Positions 11,370 to 21,903 of a DNA stretch of 64,000 nt are shown here, piece after piece. Each line of letters begins with the position of its first letter. The first letter of the stretch is position 1. Source of the DNA: Lepidodermella squamata (lineage: Eukaryota > Gastrotricha); the NCBI GenBank assembly GCA_047495785.1, contig JBLDXI010000015.1:3782001-3846000 (forward strand), read 5' to 3'. The notes under the pieces are model-generated. The model searched no databases and was not told where the DNA came from. It saw nothing but the letters and a program-made list of their open reading frames with translations. The translations under genes and the position numbers were made by a program.

Positions 11370-14300
11370 TTTTATGAGTTCCCAAAAAAATCAGATAAAA
11401 ATTGAGGCTAAATGATGATGATGATTTAAATCGAGGCAAATGACATATTGAACAAGGGTAAAACTGAGTGGCATATTCGACGCGCGACGGTACATAGAGC
11501 CGCGTGATCGGAAAATAATAGGCATGGAAAAACTCTCTAATATCGGATGATTGATTACGATTAAAACTCTCGATAAAATAGACTTGTCAAATCTAAAGTA
11601 TATATTAATTTGGGTAATCTACTAGCGACAATTTTTTCTTCTAAGCGTCGCGCGTCCAACTGAGCATGACTGCGCACTCGACAAGCCTACGCAAGCTCTA
11701 CCCATCTATTTTGACTAATCAAAATCACCAAATTCAATTGCTAATATTGAAGAACGGATCGACATTGTATTAACAAAGTTCAAAAGCGACTTGTCAGGGG
11801 AAAAACTTGTCAACTGTTCGTGGGACTTTTTTGACACCTAAGGTACTAAGCATGTAAATCGACGCATTTGACACGGCGCGAGAGCGCGGTCACACTTGAC
11901 TGGATAATATATTTAATTTAATTCGCCCCGTTGTCGATGTAATAAGAACATCCAGGACAAGTCGGTGGGTTGCTAAAAATTGAAAACAGTAACTGTCACT
12001 GTGAGAGATTTCAGTGAAACTGCAAGTGCGAGGCGCTGTCTCACGCCGGCATTTCGCAGGCAGCAGCAGTATAGGAAGGTACGTGCGATTTGGGAAATAG
12101 CTGTTAAGAGCGTGAACGCGCATTTGACAAAAGTTTGTGGTGAATTCAAAAGATAGCGCGAACAATGGGCACCGGTGGGTTCGATTACGCGGACGCGAGA
12201 CGCTCGCAGGTGCTGCGCTTTGCCGTAAAGCGTTGCGCAACGCGAGCCGGGTCGAGCGACGCGCTTTTGGCCGCTCTGTGGCGGTGCGCGTTGCTCAACT
12301 ACAAAGAGGCGTCGTATAGGAATGACAACTGCAGCAACGTATACGGTGGGCAAAAACGCGCAGACACGGCGGCGCGAGTGATTTGATGGCAGCAGGATGA
12401 TCCGTATCGCGGCCATGCGCGAGTGCTGCGAGACGACGTTGACGCGTCGAAAAGTTCGACCCGTGCGGTAACCGACCGTACGGTATAAATGTGCGAATTC
12501 GTCATAGTCGCCGGCTCGAAAAGCGGCTTGCGCAAGACGCGACGAGTAATTACACTCCTTTTGTTCCGTCCTCTCAATTATTGCCCAACGGCAATATAAA
12601 TTACCTATACGATGTGTATGTGTCGTAGCCACTTTTTAACTCAGAGAGCGCGAGAGAGTCCGCATTTCTCAGGTGTTATTTACCAAAAATCGTAACTATA
12701 TTACGGCCTAATTTAGCAGACGGGTATTACCTACCTGTCGCGTTCACCAGACGCTGACGTTGACCACACGGGTAACAGTGGCCCTGAGAAAATTTCATTA
12801 GCAATGTTGCCCAGATTCACTATAAATGGACATTAAAACTTACAGATAGATGTCCTAAGACGATTCAGATTAAAATCGACAACGTATATGTCGTCACTGG
12901 ATACGCCGATTTTATTCGAATTAAGCGCTGATTCCTATAGAATGGTATAAAAAAATCATTAGCAATTATTTGAGCAATTAATTATCAATATGGGCAAAAT
13001 CGGAAGCTTCTGATCATTATGATCATTGATGACAGAGTCCGTTATGGGTAGAAAATTAATCAAAATTAAATTTGATTAATTTTCTTAAAAAGTTAATTAA
13101 GTTAATTAAGTTAAAAATTAGAAAATTAATCTGCGGAATAATAGTTGGTTGCTATTGCATTCTTTTATTTTTATAATTAACTTGAGGCATTTACATGATT
13201 TTTTTCTAACAGCAACGAATACAGGGTCAGTAAAGCACGTAGAACCTTGTACAACGCTTGTAGTTTTTAAAGGGCATAATAATTTAAAATTCTACTGTGA
13301 GACCTGGATATAACAAGGTTTGGTTCTAATAAAGCATTGGCGGTCAGTGAGTAGCTAATCAATGTCTTTTACGATTTTTTATTCGGTGAAGAGTCGGGTA
13401 ACAAAATTATGGCTAAATCGACGGCCTGAAAAATCCATCTTAATCTACAGCAAACCGAATTTTTATCGCATTTTTGAATTTTCATTCCTGAAAATATTAT
13501 TTCAATTAGTTGCGTCAGTTGAAAAACTTGAGCCCACGTATAGAGGGGATGGCGAACGCAATAATTCGTAATAACAATATACACACAGAGTGTACAACAC
13601 TCGCCTCGCCTCGCCTGATAAAAAAAAAGGAGAAGAAGAGGAAGAAAGTGCTCAGCGAGTTGCGTGGGCTTTTCTTTCGAGGCGTAGGCGTCGCAGCACA
13701 CATTTAGTACGAACGTAAAGCAGTGCTCATAGCCGCTGCTCGTTTGATTTTCGCCAAAGTAGCAATAATAATAAAGCCGTCAGTGCTTGGCGAGCGCGCA
13801 AAAAACACGCTCCGAATTAGCGCAGCTCTGAAAAAAAATCAACGAAGAACAAAAAACGTGAATTTAATAAAGAAAAAAACTGTGCACATGTGTGGGGGAA
13901 GAAATGAGCAGAAGCCAGCGGGCTCTTTACGACGTGGGCGGGGATATATCGGCGAGAAGTTTTTCGCTCAGGAAAACTCGTCCAGGGGCCGCGCGTGGCC
14001 GGAGGTTTTACAGCGCTGCATTACCCGGCCTGTAGTCGTCGCCGCCCGCGTAATGTTTAGAAATAAACCAGGCTCTTTCTTGTCACATATCAGCTGAAAA
14101 ATGAGCCACCCTCCTGTCTGAAACTGAAATTAATGTGATGTGTGTGATAATAATAATAAATGTAAGCCTCGCGAGCCGATATAGTACAGGACCGAGGTGC
14201 AGCGGGGTCTGCTCTTGCTCTCTCGTGTGCTGCAGCCCAGCCACCGCCGCCGACGCCCCCGCAACTGCCAGCCTCCTCGCTCGCTCAGTCAGTGAGCAAA

Positions 14301-15616
14301 TAAAATTGGCTCGCCCCCGCACTCCAAGCCTTGTGTTGTTATAATGTAATCATAGAACGGACGCGCGTCGCCCTCCTCCCCTCTGTTTTTTTCCACTGCG
14401 GGCAAAATCGAACAGTTTTCCATTCGTGCACCCACTCTCCGGAAACAGACACGACGTAAAAATCAGAGCGCGTTTTTTTGTCAATACAAACCGGCAATAT
14501 TTAACGATGAAAAATCGAAAATGGCGACACACATTATCGTGTTGACAATTTTATTGCATGACATTTCGGCTGAAATTGTTACATATTAAGGCGTTTTTTT
14601 AACGTGTCCCTAAAGTCACGACACGACAAGCTATTTTATCAGCGAAAGCATCATTTTTTCTGAATCATGAATTCAACAGTGAGAAGCGAGTCTATCCGAC
14701 TTATCACACTTGATGATGTGTTTAACCACCGGAGCAGCAATAGTTGTTTGACAGGCAAGCAGTTTACACGATTTCACCCCTAAAAACAGAAAAATATTCA
14801 ATGTAATAATTAATATTCCATCATAAGTGAGCAATTCTTTTCCGCGAATTTACGACCGAAATTAGCAGGCTACACCAGAATATATTATAAGGAGGAACAA
14901 AAAGGTCGAAAAAATAAATTAAGGGCAGGTCGAAATATCAGGCAGATGCCTTCTAGTGCGAACTCGTGTGATCGCTCATTCGTTTCAACAGAATATCGAC
15001 GGGTTGAACTTGGAGCGAAATTACCCAGCTTAAAGAAGGGTGTGAATTTTTGTCTGGCACTTGTCACCTTTAGTCAGCCATATGCCTTATTTTGTCCGAC
15101 AGCCCAAAAATTGACTTGAAAGAAGACAATAAAATTGACTCAAAGCTAAGTTTTAGTGAATTTTAGCAGATAAATCAGGAGGGCCTCCGTGACCGTAAAT
15201 ATTAACTAATAGATACATAAGTCGATTTTGTATCAACATCTGATAGCATCGTCGGTTTAGCACGTGAGAAAAAATGATTGGCAAACCTCTATCTAATCTT
15301 AGCTGAATCCATCCAATTCCAAGTAAAACTTTCAGGCTGTTGGATGAATGAGACATACTTAATTATGTCTGACCTCTTAAAGGAGCAGCTATTGTAATTT
15401 ACTCTAATTTTTTATAAGCAGAATCCAAGAAAATGAGGCCCAATTCCTAATATATTTTCAGACTTTTCCGATGTTCAAAAAATAAAAGGCAGGACCTCAA
15501 TCTAAGGCCTTCACATTGCCTATATTTTATGGTAATAAAAAAGTTTTTTCATGGTTGAAAAGCCCATACAAATCTCCATTTTTTATATATCGCTTGCTGA
15601 ATTTGTTTCGAAGAAC
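11370..15616. promoter_or_regulatory. 4.2-kb non-coding region upstream of FLYWCH-NAB, partly CpG-rich
   Basis: The region lies between the NAB start and the 3' end of PSMB4. Two blocks, about 12.1-12.6 kb and 13.6-14.4 kb, are clearly richer in G, C and CpG than their AT-rich surroundings. Open frames there run on both strands with Arg/Ala-rich, unrecognisable translations, as expected from base composition alone. A reasonable reading is 5' leader, promoter and enhancer sequence of the NAB gene, but no exon is proven. The AT-rich stretches include a tandem GTTAATTAA at about 13092-13110. Confidence 0.35.
13600..13616. repeat. CTCGC short tandem repeat
   Basis: Three CTCGC-type units, followed by a purine-rich tract (AAAAAAAAGGAGAAGAAGAGG-like), at the edge of the CpG-rich block. 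Confidence 0.7.
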
Positions 15617-16807
15617 TCACTTGCGGATGTGCTCGGCGACAGTCCAGTCAGTCTTGAGCGGGATCGATTGCTTGATCTGAACTCCAGCCGACGTGATAAT
15701 TGCAATATCATACTGAAATTTGGAAGAAAATAGATAAAAATTAGGATTGACACAAAGCGAATTAAGAAATCCTCCGACAATGAAAAAATAAGCCTAACTA
15801 ATTGTTCCGAGTTCGAAATGTTTGACATTCACGGTTTATAAATCAATTCGCAAAATTGACGGATATTGACAAGATTTACGTCTGTGGAGGCAATTATCTC
15901 GTAACGCATCGAGATAATCGAGATTCGATCTTTGACATAATGCAGTAATTTGCGTGAGCAATGGCCCCAAATAACATGGGATGACTTGAAAAACAAGTTA
16001 ATTCCTCAAATATACGAGCGATGAAAGGATTTCCTAAAAATGTTGCGTCAAAAGACTGCTCTACGCTTTCATTTGTAAATTATAGAGTCCATCCTAGAAC
16101 CTAAAGTGAAATAAAATGTAACTAACCTTGTCGTAAGAGCGAGCATCGCGGTAGAAAAGAACGCGTTGGCATTCATCCAGCAACTTCTCGGCTCCAGCCT
16201 GGTCGAGCTTATCAGTCTTCTCCAAAGCCGAGCGCATGATCGGCTGAGCCATGTAGGCGCCAAGGCCGGTCGCAATCGACGGAGCCTCGTACGCAATACC
16301 GAGCAGGTCGACGTAGCCGAGGAAGGGCACAGTGCCGCCTTCTTCCATTCCAGCGACGACCAGGCGGTTCCAGAACGGCTCGAACTTGCTACGGGCGTTG
16401 TACATAACGCGGGTTAGCCACGAGTAGACAGCGCGAGGCGACAGCTGCACGCCGTCATTCTCGCAGTAGTCGTCGACGATCATTTGCTGGATGTGGCGGT
16501 TCAGGTACTGGAAATCGGCGATTTCACCTGACGCAGCAATCACAACTCGGTCATTGACCTTGATAATGCGGTGAATGTTGCGAAACTTGGCCAGAGAGCC
16601 GTAAGAAACCAAGGTATCAGCAGCCAGGGCGACACCACCGTCGAATTTGACCCCCAAAACTGAGGTACCAGTCGTAATGGGCGAGCTAAAAGAGTTATTG
16701 AGGTTAAAAAATCAAGCTCGTGACCTCAATTTTTACCTCATATGGGTATGGGGCTCAGCCTTGGCATGAACGGGAGCATCGAAAACAGTAGCCGGGGTAG
16801 ATAGCAT
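15617..16807 (-). CDS. PSMB4: 20S proteasome subunit beta type-4 (beta7)
   Basis: PSMB4 is a structural, non-catalytic beta subunit of the 20S proteasome. Exons 16807-16737, 16685-16127 and 15712-15617 give 241 residues, slightly shorter than the usual 260 or so. The propeptide begins MLSTPATVFDAPVHAKAEPH. The mature part begins near TTGTSVLGVKFDGGVALAAD and continues GSLAKFRNI and VIAASGEIADFQYL. Later landmarks are EPFWNRLVVAGMEEGG, PFLGYVDLLGIAYEAPSIAT and YDIAIITSAGV. It is the last gene of a close same-strand trio: its ATG is only 50 bp after the stop of the CsaA-like gene. Its second intron is 414 bp. Confidence 0.93.
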
Positions 16808-16857
16808 TGTTAAATTTAATATCTATCACAGCAATTTCAAGGTAAAATTAAGATCAT

Positions 16858-17508
16858 TTAATATAATTTAGCTCCCGGCAAAACTTGTTCCTCCCTATCA
16901 ACGCCCAACGAAAAAAACGAACCGTCTTCCGGCTCAACAAATAACGGAATATTTTCTTTCGGATTAAAAGCTATCAACGAGCCTTGAAGATTCTCGTGAT
17001 CTTTGAAAATAAAAGATAGCGTAGTTGAACAAGTTTGCCCATCGCCAAGATCAACCGTCAAATTGCAACCGCCATCTTCAGTTCGCTTGATTTCCAATAC
17101 TTTAACGCAGCATATTCCACCTTCTTCGAAATCGTGGAAAGTTATCTCAGGGCTGCTCAGATCTTCATCAGAATGACGGAAACCGATTCGAAGTCCATTT
17201 TCGAATTTATTCCCGCGGGTGTTCATAAGATTCACACGCGATTCAATATTCGGAAAACCAACGGTAAGGAACTCGGACATAAAGCCTGCAATGTTCTTCT
17301 TCGGGAAGTTGCAAACTGCGATGACTTGTTTTCCAACCAATTCATCAATATTAGGATAGGTTAGTGGTAGCTGAGCAGATGTTTTCCGCAAACCAAATTT
17401 ACCGAAGTCAACATGAATCTTATAGGAAGGATTCCTCGCTCTGGGGAAAGGTTCCGCTTTCACAATAGTTCCGATTCGAAGTTCAATTTTTCTTAAAATT
17501 ACCGACAT
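16858..17508 (-). CDS. Tandem CsaA-like tRNA-binding-domain protein
   Basis: A single exon encodes 216 residues. Residues 7-110 match CsaA, a bacterial and archaeal chaperone-like protein with an OB-fold tRNA-binding domain: LRIGTIVKAEPFPRARNPSY, KIHVDFG, KTSAQL, VGKQVIAVCNFPKKNIAGFM, and a closing NGLRIGF. Residues 121-216 look like a diverged second copy: FEEGGICCVKVLEI, LTVDLGDG, SLIAFNP and a closing DREEQVLPGAKL. CsaA normally works as a homodimer of roughly 110-residue chains, so this may be a built-in dimer. The gene has no intron and sits 84 bp after TRAPPC5 and 50 bp before PSMB4. A TTAG acceptor (17519-17518) lies just 9 nt before the ATG. Origin by transfer from bacteria is possible but not shown. 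Its substrate is unknown. Confidence 0.72.
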   Translation of the reverse strand: MSVILRKIELRIGTIVKAEPFPRARNPSYKIHVDFGKFGLRKTSAQLPLTYPNIDELVGKQVIAVCNFPKKNIAGFMSEFLTVGFPNIESRVNLMNTRGNKFENGLRIGFRHSDEDLSSPEITFHDFEEGGICCVKVLEIKRTEDGGCNLTVDLGDGQTCSTTLSFIFKDHENLQGSLIAFNPKENIPLFVEPEDGSFFSLGVDREEQVLPGAKLY

Positions 17509-17517
17509 TAGTAAAAT

Positions 17518-17570
17518 CTAAGATGAATACAAGTATAAATTACAAAAAACTAGAATCACTTTTATTTAAT
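17518..17570 (-). promoter_or_regulatory. Intercistronic processing signals between TRAPPC5 and the CsaA-like gene
   Basis: On the minus strand, AATAAA (17566-17561) lies 27 bp after the TRAPPC5 stop. It is followed by a pyrimidine-containing tract ending ATCTTAG at 17518, 9 nt before the next ATG. This order (poly(A) signal, short spacer, 3' splice site, start codon) is what polycistronic transcripts resolved by spliced-leader trans-splicing look like. Ordinary close-packed promoters remain possible. Confidence 0.4.
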
Positions 17571-17592
17571 AAATAAAGGCAACATTTCGGTA

Positions 17593-18147
17593 TTATCTGC
17601 CATCGAGTGAACGCTCACGTGCAATGACTGCATCCTCGAACGTTACTTGATAAGCCGTGCCTTCGTGAATGATAGCTTCAACCTTAGCTGGGAAGCCAGC
17701 CACCGTAAGGAAACCTTGTATGATCCCAGCGGCAAAAGCAGAGCAGTTGAGACCACCTTGATCTTTCGGTGTAGAAATGAATCGGCATAGAGCTGAATCA
17801 TGCTCGTGTAAATAGTACACATTGTCAACGTTAGAGGCTTTCTGCAAAGAATCCAGCTCACGCCCAAACAAATGGCGCCATAGATTCGATTTGACGAATA
17901 ACAGAATGTTATTGACGCGAACGTCTCTCTTTGAGCCCTTTTCCTGCATGTACAAAACGTCGACCAACCTTTGTCCGACTTCAGCGCCAACAGCTGCTAA
18001 TTGATCGTGGAAATCAGTTGCAGTTTTCGCGTTGTTATGGGTATATTTGACGATTTCCGAAAAGAGCAACGCGAAAGAATGCAAATTGACATCAAGTTTC
18101 CCCTTTGATATAGGAAAATCTTGAACTGAAAATGGCTTTCGAAGCAT
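17593..18147 (-). CDS. TRAPPC5: Trafficking protein particle complex subunit 5
   Basis: TRAPPC5 (yeast Trs31) is a core subunit of the TRAPP tethering complex in ER-Golgi traffic. A single exon encodes 184 residues, close to the family length of about 188. Landmarks along the protein: VNLHSFALLFSEIV, QLAAVGAEVGQRLVDVLY, EKGSKRDVRVNNILLFVKSN, WRHLFGRELDSLQKA, LNCSAFAAGI and the C-terminal FEDAVIARERSLDGR. The ATG at 18147 is used, because codons before it include no ATG. A CTGGCTTAG acceptor-like sequence lies shortly upstream. It is the first gene of the tight trio with the CsaA-like gene and PSMB4. Confidence 0.95.
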   Translation of the reverse strand: MLRKPFSVQDFPISKGKLDVNLHSFALLFSEIVKYTHNNAKTATDFHDQLAAVGAEVGQRLVDVLYMQEKGSKRDVRVNNILLFVKSNLWRHLFGRELDSLQKASNVDNVYYLHEHDSALCRFISTPKDQGGLNCSAFAAGIIQGFLTVAGFPAKVEAIIHEGTAYQVTFEDAVIARERSLDGR

Positions 18148-19431
18148 TATCAACGCGTAATAATAAAAATCTAAGCCAGAAACAGCATTATGATATTACG
18201 TACTATGTGCAGCAATCATAACTCCCGAAAAGCTTGATGAAAAAAGCAGCTTCCCTTATCAATATTCGAAAGCTCTATTCATCTAATATCTAATATGCAA
18301 CATGCAATAGCGGAGAAATGAGCATCAACTTAACACCATCAGCATCAAATCATAAGGGAAACAGCAGCCTGATCAATAGGTTAATCCCTAAACATTAATC
18401 ATCGCAAATCTAGCTGTGTAATTAGATTGATCATGCAGCCAGAACGCTAGGTGGAGTAGAGTAGGTAGAGTCGGTTAATGTGACATGTTATATTTAATGT
18501 TTGCAAAGCTAGATGAAGTTCATTTAATACATTTTCTAAATTGATCTGAATATGCTTCCAACCCTGAACCCTGAATTTCTGGTATCGCACTTCATAATCC
18601 CTCAGCTCGCAGAGCCGAGCCTGTTCATCATTCATCACTGTCAAGCGTCAAGCCTGACAACTGACAAGAGTCCAGCGATACCTTAACCCTGAAGCGATCT
18701 GCGAGCTGATAAATAATATGCCGTTTGACGCCAGTTACGCTGGCCACCCGTTGGCAATGCCATCCTTAAAAACATCAGGTAAGGCACATCCAAATAAGTA
18801 GAGATACGGAGTAACTCGGTACCACGCTGGCTCCGCGCTCCGCTCCTTTCTTGGAACCACTAGCAGGTAAGTTCCTTCTTACTTACGAACTGGAAGCTGG
18901 AAGTCCCAGGTTCTAAGTTCTAGGCCTTGGGTGCATGTGCACAGCATCGAAAGATGACAAACAGCTGGCAAGATGACGGACACGACGAGAGTCGACGACG
19001 AATTATTACGCGCGCAAATTCTCAAAATATCAACTTAATTGATCGACTATAAAGTCAATTGTATAAAACTTATTAAAACATGATGTTAAATGTTATTTCA
19101 TAAAAGTATATGCAACGTTGCTATGGAGACGCGCGGCTACTTTTTCAAACTCGGAGGTCGTCCCACTTGAAAAGACACAGCTGATTTCATTGACTTACTC
19201 GCAGCGAACTTCCAGAGCTGAAGACATGCGCAAATCAATTATTAAGCAGTCGAATAAGTCTTATTGCAAGATTACTCTCAGTCGCATTGAATCAGACGAA
19301 ATTTCTCCTTCCATTCCATAAACAAAACGTTTAGCCCAAATGCTTCCGATTTATAATCAATCAGTCGTCCAATGCTTTTCTCCTGATTACTACAGTCTAG
19401 TTATTATTGTCTGTAATTTTCAAGTTTCCCC
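18148..19431. other. Intergenic region between divergent TRAPPC5 and the myristoylated-protein gene
   Basis: No gene was recognised. There is a short GTAGAGTAGG-type direct repeat near 18450-18475. The region must contain promoters for both divergent genes, but no clear core element stands out. Confidence 0.45.
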
Positions 19432-21546
19432 ATGGGCTGCGGTGCATCTAAAGACGACCAGAAGAAGGTGTGAGCTGTTCCTTGTCTGAACTGAACTTAA
19501 ATCGTTTTATTAAGGTTTCGAATCCGCAACCTGTCTCTAGTCCACCACATGCAGGCAACGTCTCCATCCAAAAGCAACCGGCACCTCCTGTAAGCTAACT
19601 ACAACGCACGTCTGTAGTTATAAATTGGGCTTTTATTTCCTTTCAGACTAATGGCTTCGAAGTCAAGCTTATCCAGGATTACCTGAAGATGAGCCAGGTT
19701 ATCAAACAACTTGAGCAAGCTAGTCCTATTTTAGCTCAAGGAGAAAAAACTAAGCGTCTTGAGTATGTCCAAGGCAAGCTCGCCGATCTATCCAAAAAAA
19801 TAGCCACGGCCAAAGATAGCATGTTAGATCGTAACTTTATCATTAATGTTTGACTTCCCAGTTACTTGACAGTGAGCAACAAACAGTCCAAGTGCAATTA
19901 GCTCACTCGGTGGTCGACTCAAGCGGTTCTACAGCTAAAGAGCTGGTCAATGGCCTGGTTACTAAAGAAGAAGTACGTTTTAAAAATTACTGGCTACTTT
20001 TCTAATCTTGTGAAAACCTCAGGCCGAGTTGATTCAAGCTCAGCAAAAATATGCCACGATGCAAGCTGAATACGACAAATATGCGAAGGAATGCGATCAG
20101 CTTACAGCTGAAGTAGCCCCGTTGAGCGCTCAAGCGGACATGTTGAAAAAATGTTATCTTGAGCAAGACGCCTTATTACGTTAGTTGTGAATATGACTCA
20201 TGCAGTTGAGGTTCCGTTTGCTTTCATAGACAAAATCTTCGATGGGCAGTATGGCAGTGATGAAGAAAATAGGCTTGAGAAGTTGGTGGATGATCTAGGT
20301 GATTTGAAGGCGCGCATTGAATCTGCAACGATTCGGTGGAGCAGCGCTGCTAATGTTGTGAATGCAGTTGCACTGCAAGCATCTGCGGGTTTGGCTGCGT
20401 GGAGCCGTCTGCAAGAGTCAAAGGACAATGGGTATAATTTTCCGTATCCAATAATTTCAAGCTGAAAATTTATTGTCTGTTTCATTTATTAGTGTCATTT
20501 ACGGCGCTGCAACTGAGGCAAACAGCAATTTAAGTGTCGCCGTTAAAAACACCCAACTAGTGTTGAACTACATGACTGGCATAAAACTTCCATTTCTTAA
20601 GGAAAGCGACATTGCGACCGCCGTAAATCTATTAAATGGCGGTCTTCCATCAAAAGTATCAGATCCCAACATGCTGCAGACGATTCGTCAGTGTTTCGAG
20701 AATTTACGTCTGAAGGCATCTCAGTTGGAAGGCTGGATGAAAAGGGTTGGTATTGTTATATGCATTTTAATACAAGAGCCGCGCATTTATTTACTAGTAC
20801 CAATTTGAATTATTCATGAGGTGCAATTATCGATTAGCGATTGTTCGCAGCTTTCACGCGTTGTCAAGTGAAGGTTAAGCTGCGTAGACTGGATGTGGGA
20901 GGGTTAGAAGCGAATAAAGCTACTATAATCGCAACTAGCTTAGCATTAAGGACTTGATAAACAATTTCACGGCAACCAATGTGTCCCGTTCCTATTATAA
21001 GGTTGTCTCTGAGATCATCGATCCAGATTCTGCAGATACTGAAGCTCGATTACGTGAGGCCGAGGAAAAGCTTCACGCTGAGCGATTGCGATTGATGCTC
21101 GGCCGAGCTACACAACTCGGAGCCTTATCACCAGACGAGAGGGTGGTTCTTGAGAATTCTATTCAACAAGTTGATGCGGCAGTGAAAGCTGCTAACCTCG
21201 AAGTCCAAAAAACAACGGCGGCAGCCAATCAGGCAGCTTCAACGCCTGCTCAAGAGCCGAAATCCGGCGGTTCTGGCAAAGCTCACGAGAGCTTGGCTCG
21301 GCCCGTTGACGGTTAGATACATGAGAGATGAAAAAACAGGAGCTTCAATTTTCTGGTTTAGATGGTGAATTCGAGGCTGTTAGAGCCCAGCTCCGCAAGC
21401 AGCTCGCCGCGGTCGAGCGTAAAGACGAAGCAATTAAATCCAAAGCCGATAAAGAGTTGCAAGAGCGGCTCGAAAAACGAAAGCTCCGACGAGCTCACGC
21501 GCAATCCGGTGGACCAGAGCACCAAGCTTTAGAAGCTCACAGCTAA
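19432..21546 (+). CDS. Unrecognised N-myristoylation-motif helical protein, copy 1
   Basis: Exons 19432-19467, 19515-19589, 19647-19822, 19873-19972, 20023-20179, 20230-20431, 20493-20745, 21002-21311 and 21362-21546 give 497 residues. The start MGCGASKDDQKK is a textbook N-myristoylation signal (Gly2, Ser6) with Cys3 available for palmitoylation, so membrane anchoring is likely. The rest is Ala/Gln/Glu/Lys-rich and predicted mostly helical or coiled coil, for example YVQGKLADLSKKIATAKD, EAEEKLHAERLRLMLGRA and AVERKDEAIKSKADKELQER. Between them is a conserved core (FDGQYGSDEEN, RWSSAANVVNAVALQASAG, WSRLQES). There is no catalytic signature. I do not recognise the family. Copy 2 lies 357 bp downstream with matching exon sizes, which supports this model. 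Confidence 0.75.
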
Positions 21547-21903
21547 CTCTGATAACTTTTTTTGAATTTCCTATGCAGTTTTTCTGAGAATTTTTCTAAT
21601 CATTCCTTGCAATCATGTAAAATGTGCCATCCCTTTTATATTTTGCTGAGCTGATATTTTGATCTATATTTTTTATCCGCTGTGTTTACTATATTATATG
21701 CATGATGTGTGACATTTTTTCTGGTCAAATGGTTAAAATAACCCATTTTTTGCTTCGATTTTCTTTTTTGGCAATTTTTTATCCAGTGAAATTACTTTCT
21801 TAAATTGATTTTTTTTAAATTCTAGTCAAATTTTGTGAATGTGACCAGGCTTTGAATCCGAAATCAGCCTTCAAGTTTTCAGTTTTACCTTTTGTTGGTC
21901 AAT
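21547..21903. other. Spacer between the two tandem helical-protein genes
   Basis: T-rich DNA with no open frame of interest. It contains the 3' end of copy 1 and whatever drives copy 2. Confidence 0.5.

Noticed and set aside
11973-12632. 219-codon minus-strand open frame in the CpG-rich block
   Set aside because: Arg/Ala-rich composition, no family motif, and long open frames on the opposite strand over the same bases. This is best explained by few stop codons in GC-rich DNA.
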